The notes under the pieces: model-generated
Seen by the model: the letters and a program-made list of their open reading frames with translations, nothing else
Database searches by the model: none
Told to the model about the DNA's origin: nothing
Origin: Rosa chinensis
Taxonomy: Eukaryota > Streptophyta > Magnoliopsida > Rosales > Rosaceae
Reading direction: 5' to 3'
Assembly: GCF_002994745.2 (NCBI RefSeq)
Contig: NC_037092.1
Location: forward strand, 78,891,824 to 78,955,823
DNA length: 64,000 nucleotides
Made by a program: the position numbers and the translations under genes
Shown: piece by piece, positions 20,901 through 30,192 of the stretch
Numbering within the stretch: position 1 is the first letter of the stretch
Layout of the letters: each line of letters opens with the position of its first letter

Positions 20901-22334
20901 ATGGACTTTTTCAGGCCTTCATCTTCTAGTACTCAAAGAGCAGAAAGTGGTGTGCCACCTCAAAGTGGTAATACACTAAGCATGACAGCAAGATCAGCAA
21001 ATATTAGTTACAACTTTAATGGCTACACTGTGCAAGAAATTAGAAATCCACTCTTTAGATATAAAAGTACAGCATCATTATCCACTAGACAACAAGTTCT
21101 ATTAGATAATTTTTGGAATATTAGAATAAATGCTATGGACATGAGAAGAGGTCAAGAAAAATTAATTAGAGCACTTGAGCAGGAATTTTCAGCCAATAAT
21201 TGTGATCTTGCTAGATATCAAGAAGAGTATCCTAAGTCAAGAGCACAATATGCTAGACTTCAGACACAATATAATCACCTTAAATCACAGCATGATAATC
21301 TGAATGCATTGTATTATAATTTGCAAAATGAGCATGATACAGTAGTTGATCATTTTCGTACACTGAATATAAATTATCAGAAAACAGTTGAGTTTATTAA
21401 GCAAGAAGAAGAAAGTAGTTGGCCTGCATCTCTGTTAGAAAGAGAAACAAAAAATCCCTACTTTTTACAAGCCCTAGCAAAAGAAAGGTTTTCGTATTTA
21501 CCTCATGATTGTAAAGATAAAATCTACAAGTTACAGCATGATAAGCATCTTTCCCTTCAAGTAGCTATCCAGAATTGTCTCTTTAATCTTATATCTCATC
21601 CTCAACCTGGTATAGGAGTCATTTGTCATGATACATTTTCTCACCCTGAAGAAAAAGCACGATTTTATATTCTATTAGCTACTATTAATATGAGAGACTT
21701 TGGTGAAATGTACATTGAGCATGATAATCGTAGAGTTAGAGTTACTCCAGGTTTTCTAATGGAACATGGAGTGTTAAAAAGTCTTTATGTCCAAAATGAA
21801 CATCATATAGAGTCATTCTCCTATCACCCTAAGTATGCCATATCTCATTATCTTAAGCAATGGGGAAGTATAGGATTAGGTTATAGTACTATCCGATTAG
21901 AAATAATTAGCATTCCTTCATATCCCCGTAGAACCAGTCTATATCATGATAAAGCCAGACACCTAGTCATCATATCACTTCGTAATTATATAGAGCCACC
22001 TCCTTTACCAACAATTGATGTGGCACCAACAGTGGAGGATATTCACAAATTTCGTGCAGCCCAGCTTGTAGTAGATGATTTCTTTGATGATACAAATCTG
22101 CAATTAATCTACCAAGCCAATGCTTTAAATATCTACACCAGAGAACACCTGGATGGAGTACCACGACCAGGAGAGCTGTACACTGTTGATATGAGCACAA
22201 CCACTAAAGAAGTGTATGATTTATTGTATAAAGAAGAGCAGGAGAGCCAACAAGTGAGAGAAAGTGATGCTGATTATTGGGATAATCTCGATGATGAAGA
22301 ACTCCACAACATTGAAAACATGATGGAAGCTTGA
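20901..22334 (+). CDS. E1 pararetrovirus ORF4 (477 aa)
   Basis: ATG at 20901 lies six bases after the ORF3 stop; the frame is also open from 20892 but without ATG. 'tttgacaggtATGG' forms a splice-acceptor-like site just before it, and the tungrovirus ORF4 is known to be expressed from a spliced RNA, so the same may apply here. The protein has a Ser-rich start, a block FNGYTVQEIRNPLFRY..LLDNF, a coiled-coil at about residues 90-160, and an acidic C-terminus (DADYWDNLDDEELHNIE). In tungrovirus this ORF modulates host silencing; for this protein the role is not established. A similar block occurs in the decayed E2 virus (46500-46600). Confidence 0.7.
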   Translation: MDFFRPSSSSTQRAESGVPPQSGNTLSMTARSANISYNFNGYTVQEIRNPLFRYKSTASLSTRQQVLLDNFWNIRINAMDMRRGQEKLIRALEQEFSANNCDLARYQEEYPKSRAQYARLQTQYNHLKSQHDNLNALYYNLQNEHDTVVDHFRTLNINYQKTVEFIKQEEESSWPASLLERETKNPYFLQALAKERFSYLPHDCKDKIYKLQHDKHLSLQVAIQNCLFNLISHPQPGIGVICHDTFSHPEEKARFYILLATINMRDFGEMYIEHDNRRVRVTPGFLMEHGVLKSLYVQNEHHIESFSYHPKYAISHYLKQWGSIGLGYSTIRLEIISIPSYPRRTSLYHDKARHLVIISLRNYIEPPPLPTIDVAPTVEDIHKFRAAQLVVDDFFDDTNLQLIYQANALNIYTREHLDGVPRPGELYTVDMSTTTKEVYDLLYKEEQESQQVRESDADYWDNLDDEELHNIENMMEA

Positions 22335-22641
22335 CGATCATCTCACTACATCAATAGAAGATAAGATTCAAGCATGAAGATATAGCTTTACACTTTTCAA
22401 GAAGTTCATTTCTCAAGCAAGAAGATCAAGATGAACAGCTCAACATAGTTTTCTCAGCAACTGGCAAGAAGAAACGAAGCAGCCATCCAAGAGGCAAGAG
22501 GCAAGAAAAAGCCAAAATAACATTCAGCTTGAGACAAGCAAGGAATTCCTCAAAAAGATAAGGACATCGATGTCTTTTCACAGCAAAGAATTGTGTAACC
22601 GGGCAACTTTCGCTCGTACTGGGGCAAATGGGAAATATCCC
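22335..22641 (+). other. E1 3' non-coding tail and right TIR
   Basis: A-rich, GA-rich sequence downstream of ORF4, with a 12-bp palindrome GACATCGATGTC at 22563-22574. It ends in the right terminal inverted repeat. No TATA box or ORF is supported. Confidence 0.5.
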
Positions 22642-22659
22642 TAAAAATAAACCAACATT

Positions 22660-23160
22660 TCCTACGAGATGGGTCCCTCTTTGTCCTTTTTTCCTTTAGA
22701 AAACCTTCCGCAAATATGATCTCTCTCTTTTTCTCCTTCCCATATGCCATATGGATCTCACTCAGACCAAAAAAAACATATGATCTCATACTTCCTTTAT
22801 GCGATGGGTCCCTCTTTCTCTTATGTAGGATCAAAGATCCTATACTTCCTGTATAGATGGGTCGAGATGCGTCCCCCTTTCTCCTTCGGTCATTTTCTCC
22901 TTCCTATATTTCTCTAGGATCATTCTTGCATATGATCCTACACTTCCTGTTTAGTTAGGTCGAGAAGGGTCCCCCTTTCTCCCTCGGTACTTTTATCCTT
23001 CGGTCATTTTCTCCTTCCTATATTTCTCTAGGATCATTCTTGCATATGATCCTACACTTCCTGTATAGATAGGTCGAGAAGGGTCCCCCTTTCTCCTTTG
23101 GTCCTTTTCTCCTTCCTATATGATCCTATACTTCCTGTTGAGATGGGTTCCTCCTTCTCC
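22660..23160 (+). repeat. Tandem array of roughly 100-bp units, pyrimidine-rich
   Basis: Repeated blocks of 'catatgatcctacacttcct', 'gtcgagaagggtccccc' and 'tttctccttcctatat' occur about four times with variable spacing. The array ends right before a TATA box and the membrane-protein gene copy 2. It shares no sequence with the array upstream of copy 1. Confidence 0.9.
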
Positions 23161-23162
23161 TT

Positions 23163-23172
23163 CTATATAAAG
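23163..23172 (+). promoter_or_regulatory. TATA box of membrane-protein gene copy 2
   Basis: CTATATAAAG is a near-perfect plant TATA box about 130 bp upstream of the ATG at 23302, immediately after the tandem array. Confidence 0.6.
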
Positions 23173-23269
23173 CCTCACCTCCTCATGTTTTCACATATCA
23201 AAGGTTCAGAGCCGAGCAGTGTTCCACTTTCATAAATGACTTGCATGTCATAAACACAAAACAGGGTAG

Positions 23270-24178
23270 GCGTCCTCAAACGGTGTAATTGAAATACAAA
23301 GATGCATTGTCTGATAGATTTGAGGTACACAATTCCCCCGCTAATAAACCTCACTCTTTTCTTCCTAACCTCCCAAGACAAAGAGTCAGGTGATGCATCA
23401 GAACTTGGCATGTTTCCCCAAAATCATCAACCCTTTATGAAACTCGCTTATCTGTTTTTTGCCATTATCTTGCTGCTCTTCCTTTTTACCTCTTTCAAAC
23501 TTCGTCTCACGGCTCGACCAATCCATTTTCAAGTCGGGGATTCCTCAGGTCCTTTTTGCATCTTGTTGATGGCCTCAATCATGTTACCAACATCTCTCTT
23601 CTGGTTTGCCTTTCCTGTACTTATAATTCTGACTCCTTGGTACCCATTGCTTATGAATGCGTTCAAGCACGTCTTGTGCTGTATTTATCACACCCTTCTA
23701 GTCATCCCTACTTTTATTGTCATTTGCACAACCACTCAACATCAAGAAAATGAAGATCAACCAATAGATCCTCAAATTCTTCAAGTTGATGAGTTGATTA
23801 TTGATATTGAAGAGCAAGAAGCAGTTGATGAAGAGCAAGAATAAGTAGCTGAACATGCCCCAGCACAGTTTGAAGTCAAGTTTGTTTTAACGAGGAGGTT
23901 GTTACTCTAATAGAAATAAGTCGCTTATAGTACCTAAGGTTAAATCTTATAGGGATCGATGTTAAATCTTTAATATAGGCATACTTGATCCCTTGCAAGG
24001 ATTCGTTGCTTTGTCTTTTTTATTTTTTGTCGAGTAAAATATGTTGTATGATTAATGTTTGACTTGATGTACGAGGTTTGTATTCAAGGTGTTTTGGCTT
24101 TCATGTATGTGTGTATTTTGAACAATTACTTGCGAGAAAAAATCACACTAGTAGAAACATCGCTGTGGCCACAGCACC
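23270..24178 (+). repeat. Duplicated locus, copy 2, part 1
   Basis: Aligns with 8760-9685 (gene plus 3' flank, ending in the 'cactagtagaaacat' motif). It is cut at about 24178 by copia-A/copia-B; the continuation resumes at 44209. Confidence 0.85.
23302..23844 (+). CDS. Unknown multi-pass membrane protein, copy 2 (180 aa)
   Basis: Paralogue of the 8804-9346 gene with identical codon number. It starts MHCLIDLRYTIPPLINLTL; hydrophobic segments lie at about residues 46-67, 85-113 and 122-145; the C-terminus is acidic (IEEQEAVDEEQE). Differences from copy 1 are scattered substitutions plus balanced small indels (one residue lost near 31, one gained near the C-terminus), so the frame has been kept. 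Its promoter region differs completely from that of copy 1. Function unknown; membrane location is inferred from hydrophobicity. Confidence 0.65.
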   Translation: MHCLIDLRYTIPPLINLTLFFLTSQDKESGDASELGMFPQNHQPFMKLAYLFFAIILLLFLFTSFKLRLTARPIHFQVGDSSGPFCILLMASIMLPTSLFWFAFPVLIILTPWYPLLMNAFKHVLCCIYHTLLVIPTFIVICTTTQHQENEDQPIDPQILQVDELIIDIEEQEAVDEEQE

Positions 24179-24184
24179 ATGGTT

Positions 24185-24508
24185 AAAACGGTCATGCCAA
24201 AGCCTATATGTGTCAGAATCCTATAGATCATCTCTCATAACGTGGTTGGATTGAATTATGCGAATAGTGGTTGCATACAACCCACTAAAGCGACACATAA
24301 GTTTCTCTAATACTCGTTCATGTTCGTAGTCATTAGAGGTGATGCAAAGGAACTGTTCTCCATTCTCACAATGTGTTTCCACATGAAAACCATTGGCTCT
24401 TATATCTTTAAAACTCAATAGGGTTCTTCCTGCCCTAGGAGCATAAAGAGCTTCGGTGACATTTAATGTTGTGCCATTTGACAACATAAATGGGTCTTTG
24501 TTAGAAAG
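24185..24508 (-). pseudogene. copia-A pre-integrase fragment, inverted
   Basis: On the minus strand this encodes LSNGTTLNVTEALYAPRAGR and LSFKDIRANGFHVETHCENG, matching the copia-B pre-integrase segment at 40045-40350. It lies head to head with the copia-A RT segment, so it is inverted relative to the rest of the element. Confidence 0.8.
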
Positions 24509-24514
24509 TGTAAT

Positions 24515-25962
24515 GAGAAAATGAGGTGGTAAGATATAAAGTCCGCCTCGTGACGCAAGGTTTCTCACAACGCCCTAGAATCGACTATGAAGAGACATAT
24601 TCTCCCGTAATGGACGTTATAACGTTCTGCTATCTTGTCAGTTTGGTAGTTTCCAAAAAACTTGACATGCAGCCTATGGATGTGGTTACAACATATCTCT
24701 ATGGGGATCTAGATTCAGAGATATATATGAAGGTTCCAGATAGACTTCAATTACCCAAATCAAGTGGCTCTAAACCACGGAGTGCGTTTTCAATAAGATT
24801 AAAATGCTCACTATATGGATTAAAACAATCCGAACGGATGTGGTATAACCGTCTAAGTGACTACTTGATTGGGAAGGGATATATTAATAATGAAATATGC
24901 CCATGCGTGTTCATTAAAAGAACAAGTTCCGGATTTGCAATCGTAGCAGTCTATGTCGATGACATGAACCTAATTGGAACTCTAGATGAGTTGAAGGAAA
25001 CTGCTAAATACTTGAAATCCGAATTTGAGATGAAAGATTTTGTGAAAACATGGTTTTGTCTCTGTTTAGAACTCGAGCACCGTAGTGATGGGATTTTGAT
25101 CCATCAGTCTGCATATACTCAGAAAATTCTAAGGCGCTTTAATGAAGATAAAGCAAAGCTTGTGAGTACTCCCATGATTGGTTGTAGTCTTGAGCCCAGA
25201 AAAGATCCGTTTCGTCCAAAGGATGAGGTCGAAGAATCATTAGAGGCTGAAGTGCCCTACTTAAGTGCAATAGGCGCATTATTGTACTTAGCTCAATGCA
25301 CAAGACCGGACATCTCCTTCGCAGTGAACTTGTTAGCTAGACATAGCTCTGCGCCAACACGCCGCCATTGGATTGGTGTAAAGACAATCTTTCGATACCT
25401 AAGAGGTACGATTGATATGGGCCTATTCTATCCCTACAGAGAGAAAACAAATGACAAAATTTCGGGATCAGACCCCAAAAGGCAAAAAGTCACCGTCCAA
25501 GAGTTGACCGCCGGCCATGTTGCCGCCGCTGTCCATGGTGGCCGGCGTCTCCCTACTCCCCTCCATCAAAACAACAATGATGTTTTGATGGGTTTTGCTG
25601 ATGCAGGGTACCTCTCTGAACCTCACAAAGGTCGCTCCCAAAAGGGTTATGTGTTTACCATGGGAAGCACTGCGATATCCTGGAGGTCTACAAAACAGAC
25701 TCTTGTTGCTACTTCTTCAAATCATGCAGAGATTATTGCTCTACATGAAGCCGTGCGTGAATGTATATGGCTAAGGTCTGTAATTAGACATATTCGAGGA
25801 AGTTGTGGTTTGAAGTCTACTACAGATGAACCTACATGCATTTATGAGGATAATGCAGCTTGTATTGAGCAAATGAAGTTAGGTTTCATCAAAGGCAAAA
25901 ACACCAAGCATATATCGACTAAGTTCTTCTATAATCGGCAACAACAATCACAATCACTTTCT
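24515..25962 (+). pseudogene. copia-A RT and RNase H fragment
   Basis: Open frame of Ty1/copia reverse transcriptase and RNase H, closely matching copia-B 42195-43660. Visible are the catalytic YVDDMNLIG, SLYGLKQSERMWYNRLSDYL, CTRPDISFAVNLLARHSSAP and the RNase H segment HAEIIALHEAVRECIWL. The protein is missing its gag, protease and integrase. Sequence jumps at about 25962 directly into the LTR of copia-B, dropping the end of pol, the polypurine tract and the first LTR bases. The reading frame continues past this junction only by chance. Confidence 0.85.
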
Positions 25963-26162
25963 AAAAATCGACTTAGTGTGCCTTATCAAACTAGGAGTAG
26001 TAATAGGAGAGAAGGTTCTAGAATTCCTAGTCCTACTCAGATTAGTATTTTTTGTAACATTAGAACATGTACTTTGTAATCCCTATATATAGGGCTCATA
26101 TTCTCAATAATATGATAACAATTCTCTCTACAATCTCTCTCGAATTCTCTTTTACTTAAACA
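25963..26162 (+). mobile_element. 5' LTR of copia-B (first bases missing)
   Basis: About 200 bp that matches 44011-44208 in order (cttagtgtgccttat, gtaatccctatatataggg, ttctcttttacttaaa) and ends ACTTAAACA. It is followed by 'cgttatcagcacgag', the probable primer-binding region. The first nine LTR bases were lost at the fusion to copia-A. Confidence 0.85.
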
Positions 26163-26500
26163 CGTTATCAGCACGAGTTCTAGCCACAAAACAGAAAACT
26201 CATTCATATCGCAGCCCCTAGCCTGAGCTAGCCGAGCCTTCGCTGCAGCCTGCCCTGGCGCGCCTCGCGCTACGCACTCCTTCGCTGCAGCTTGAGCGCC
26301 CCCGCGTCAGCAGCTGCCTGCTTGCGTGCCCGTGTACCTGCAACCTTGCACCGTAGCCCCTGCTGCCCACCTGTGCGCCTGTGCGCCTGCGGCCCTGCAA
26401 CGCTGCCTTGCTGCTGCCCCTGCATCCTTGTAGCACCTCTCGGCCCAGCTTCCTCTTTCACTACTGCCCCTGCAGCATTACCGCAGCCCCTGTTGCACGT
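26163..26500 (+). other. copia-B leader, first half
   Basis: It begins with the putative primer site and then becomes very GC-rich (26215-26500). Open frames here on both strands are composition artefacts (Ala/Arg/Cys-rich). The leader resumes at 37953 beyond the CACTA-like insertion. Confidence 0.65.
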
Positions 26501-26807
26501 CCCTACTAGAAATATGCTAATAGACATCACATCATTTAAATCGGTTCAGATTTCACGCGATGTAAAAAATTATTTTAACATCGGTTTCTGAAAAACCGAT
26601 TTCTATTTATATAATTAACATCAGTTTTTACTGTTGACTGATGTTTAAAATTTGGTTTGAAAAATTTTAAAAACGCGGAAAGCCTAAGTTAAAAGTTTTC
26701 GTGCAAGCGGGAACAAAATTAGATTCGGTCCGTTTCCCACTTTACCTTACTCACTAGCGACCCATTTGCTCTGCTTTCCGAAACTCTATGGCTCTATCCC
26801 TCTCCGA

Positions 26808-26810
<3 letters not shown>

Positions 26811-26845
<35 letters not shown>
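26811..26845 (+). repeat. (CT)n microsatellite
   Basis: About 17 CT dinucleotides in a pyrimidine-rich, 5'UTR-like region of the CACTA-like element. Confidence 0.95.
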
Positions 26846-26858
<13 letters not shown>

Positions 26859-28217
26859 CCTGCGTCCTGATCACAAAACTCTAGAAAATGATTCTCTCTC
26901 TCTCACTCTCTCCCCGTCCTAATCGACCCAAACCACAAAACCCTAGAAAATAAATAGATTTCTTTGTGGTCAGCTTGGAGGTGGACTGGACAGAGCTGTG
27001 TGGCCATGCTTCTAGTCGTGGCAGGAGGACGTGTAGCCTAGCATTGACTCGTCGGAGGTAGGCAAAGAAGATGGTGGCTCCGGTGAGTCTACCCCGATGG
27101 TCGGAGATCGGTGACAGAAGAAACAGAGTCCTCCAGATCCACTTTCTCTCTCCTCCTTCTCTTTCTCGTCTGTGCTTTTCTCTGGTCCATTACTGTGGTC
27201 CTCTTCAGAGCTCTAGCTGTAATTGAGGTAAAAATTTCTGCTAATTCATTGATCCAGTACTCTGGTCCAGTGATCGGGAGTTAAAAATTATTCTAGATAC
27301 TATAGTGGAGGGTCATCTTGGTTTTGGTTTTAAAGAGTTGAATTTGGCTTTCATTATGTTAGATAAGCAATTAGTTGTGGGAGAGTTCGAACATGGAGAG
27401 GCCCATGTGGAAGGTTAGCTAAAGAAACTTTATCTCTGCTTTCTAATTGAAGAAAGTTTGGTTTTTTATCTGGGTTTTGAGGGTGAAGTCTTCTGGGATT
27501 TGATAATGGTTTGCGTTTATGTTTTTCATGATAAAGTTTGAATCTTTTAACTGGGTTTTGAGTTTAAAATTATGGGTATTTGGGTTTGAAATGTGTAGTT
27601 TTTGTTATCTGTGATTGCTGAACTGTAAGCATCTGGCTGCAATTATTTAGTTTTAGACAAGCCACAAAGGTAGTATCCTTTTCCTTGACTAATGACTAGA
27701 TTGGATATACCCCTGCTATCTACCACGACACAAAACTGATCAATTCCATTTCAGCATGAAAAATGTAGGCCACAAAAGTCAAATTGTTTGCTCCCCCGAG
27801 ATATATACATGGTAATATGGTTCTGAACTTCTGATCTGTAAGGTATGATTTATTATCATTGTGTTCGGATCTACCTCTGTTGTGTCTTTTACATTTATGA
27901 GGAAGAATCAATGATTTTGTTGTCAATTCTTCTCATTGTTATAAAATTTCCCTGTAGTCCTAAACGTTGTACTGCTGTTGGCAATTCCTTGGGACCTATT
28001 GTTTTAATAAATGTTTGTGTGAGTCATAGTTCCCTATTAGGAATAGAGTAACAAGAGAATATATTGTTGTAACTACTTACCTTATATATGTTGTGTAGTA
28101 CAGTAGTACACAATAGTTGTAGTACATTGTAGTACGATTGTAATCTGTTTATATACACCATAGAATGGGTGTAATAATATATCAGAAAATTCATTCTCAA
28201 TCTTGTTCTATTTGATT

Positions 28218-28960
28218 TAGTATCAGAGCAAAGATCCGAAAGGACTTTGTCTCTTATTTTCTAATTCTTTAATTTGAGGAATTAATTCAAAAAACCCCAT
28301 TGTTAGGGTTATTGAATCTCTTAACGGCGTTATTGGGATTCTGTCGTCATTATCTTCCTAGCACCACCGTCCGTCCAAGAACGATCAGTGCATCTTCTTC
28401 TTGGACATCTTTCAGACTGGTCTCGTCTCCCCAGACTGCCTTCGTCTTCCTCCGACGCTGAAGATCAACCTGTCCAGCCAGCCGTGCCCCGAGACCCGTT
28501 CATATCACACCAGATCGTGTATCGATCGATTCTCGGTGTCGCCGCCATCTGCGTCACGTTGCTGCCCTACCCAGACCGACGTCGCTCCTCGTCGTTGATC
28601 CCAAACTGCCGTCGATCCTCATTGTTGATCGGGTTCTTCAGTTCGCAGCTCGTCGCAGCTCTGCCCAGAACGTCGTCGCTCTCTTCGTCGTCGATCCGGT
28701 TCTTCAATTCGTAGCCTATCGCAGCTCTACCCAGACCGCCATCGCTCCTCATCGCTCTCCAAAGATCGACCAAATTCTGCACTTCATCGCCTCCCACAGA
28801 TCGACCAGACCTCAACTCGATCTCTCAGTCAACTCGCCTCAACTCGGTCCACTTCAGTTAGTCTCACTCGATCAACCCGTTCAGACCAGTCAACTCCATA
28901 GTTTAAAAAAAAAAAAAAAAGGAGGGAGGAATTTGGAGGCGCCTGTTCTTCTTATTTCCG
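28218..28960 (+). other. copia-D leader; gag deleted
   Basis: After the primer site the sequence is non-coding and C/T-rich, with a poly-A run near 28905. No gag domain or zinc knuckle is seen before the protease starts, so gag has been lost. Frames at 28388-28714 are not gag-like. Confidence 0.6.
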
Positions 28961-30190
28961 TTGCGTATCTTGAGATTTATGTGTTTTTTCCTCTATTGTA
29001 TTATTGGTAGTGATGACAGTAAAGGTCAGAGTTCCAAGGTCAATGATGTCCAGAAGGTTGAGGTGTCTGTGCGAAGTTCAGATGGAGGTTCTTTTGGGGA
29101 TTGTGGTAAGATTGGTATGGCTTTAAAGGTTTCTAACTTTGTTGGTTCTGATACATGGATTATTGATTTTGGTGCCTCCGATCATATGACTTATGATAAA
29201 TCATATTTTATTGACTTGTCTTCTCCACCAGTGTCCTATGTCACCAATGCCAATGGTGAGGCTTTTCCTGTGTTAGGGTCCGGGTCAGTGCGTATTACTC
29301 CCACTTTAGGGCTTCATTATGTGTTATATGTACCAGACTTGTCTCATCACTTGATATCTGTTCCACAATTGAATACTGAGTCTCAATGTTCTGTAACCTT
29401 TTATCCTATGTATGTGATTTTTCAGGATCTTCTCACTAGGGAGATAGTGGGTTGGGGGTATTTGAGGGGCAGGTTGTTCCATCTGGATCAGACATACGAG
29501 GAGAGAAACCAGGAGCACCGTCCCGAGTCGCTTTGACTTCGAATTCTGATAAGATAAGTGAAGTTTGGTTGTGGCATCGCCGTTTAGGGCATCATTCTTT
29601 TAGTCTTATGAAAACAACCATGCCTACTTTGTTTATTGGTGTGAATGAGTCTGCTTTACGTTGTGAAACATGTGTTTTGGCCAAGAGTTACCGTGCTACT
29701 TATTCTCCTAGAGTGTCTAATAAAAGTGTTATTCTTTTTTAGTTGATTCATTCTGATGTTTGGGGACCTTCTAGAGAGCTCACTGTATCGGGTATGAGAT
29801 ATTTTGTGTTGTTTATTGATGATTGTACGAGATTGTCATGGGTTGCCCTTCTTAAAACCAAAGATGAAGTCTTTCCATCTTTCCAAACTTTCCGTACTCT
29901 TGTTCAAACACAATACCATAGCACCATTAAAGTCCTTCGTTCTGACAATGGGGGGGGAATATGTTAATCATGTTTTCCAAGAGTTTTTTAACACCCATGG
30001 GATTGTTCACCAAACCACATGTCCACAAACACCTTAACAAAATGGAGTGTCTGAAAGAAAAAACCGTCATTTACTTGATATGGCTCTAGCCCTTCTCTTT
30101 AGTGCCCATATACCTAAGTATCTTTGGGGCGATACTGTATATGCTTCCTCCCATCTTATCAATCGTCTTCCCTCTAGTGTCCTTCAGGGA
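28961..30190 (+). pseudogene. copia-D protease and integrase, broken
   Basis: The protease region shows WIIDFGASDHMT, where the usual D-[ST]-G catalytic motif is D-F-G. Pre-integrase HRRLGHHSF and CETCVLAKS give the HHCC zinc site, and the integrase core has LIHSDVWGP and LRSDNGG acidic residues. Breaks: a frame change near 29455-29530, TAG near 29740, a run of eight Gs near 29950 that shifts the frame, TAA near 30036, and a short duplication of 'gtgtccttcagggaaa' near 30180-30208. Enzyme function is lost. Confidence 0.85.
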
Positions 30191-30192
30191 AA

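Larger units (their letters stand above)
14271..22641 (+). mobile_element. TIR-bounded element enclosing an intact pararetrovirus (block E1)
   Basis: The left end reads GGGGAAATTCCCACTTACAC; the reverse complement of the right end reads GGGATATTTCCCATTTGCCC (14 of 20 match). The ends are flanked by a perfect 9-bp direct repeat TAAAAATAA (14262-14270 and 22642-22650). A second copy of the terminal motif (GGGGGTAATTCCCAGTCACC) starts at 14300. Nine-bp duplications with such ends are typical of Mutator-like elements. The 8.37-kb interior is almost wholly occupied by a caulimovirid genome. No transposase is encoded. The duplicated 9-mer is AT-rich, so chance is not fully excluded. Confidence 0.65.

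Noticed and set aside
22550..22834. 94-codon minus-strand ORF over the E1 edge and tandem array
   Set aside because: It crosses the TIR/TSD boundary and the repeat array; no conserved protein.
26218..26591. Cys/Ala/Arg-rich ORFs on both strands
   Set aside because: GC-rich copia leader sequence; frames overlap on both strands and match nothing.
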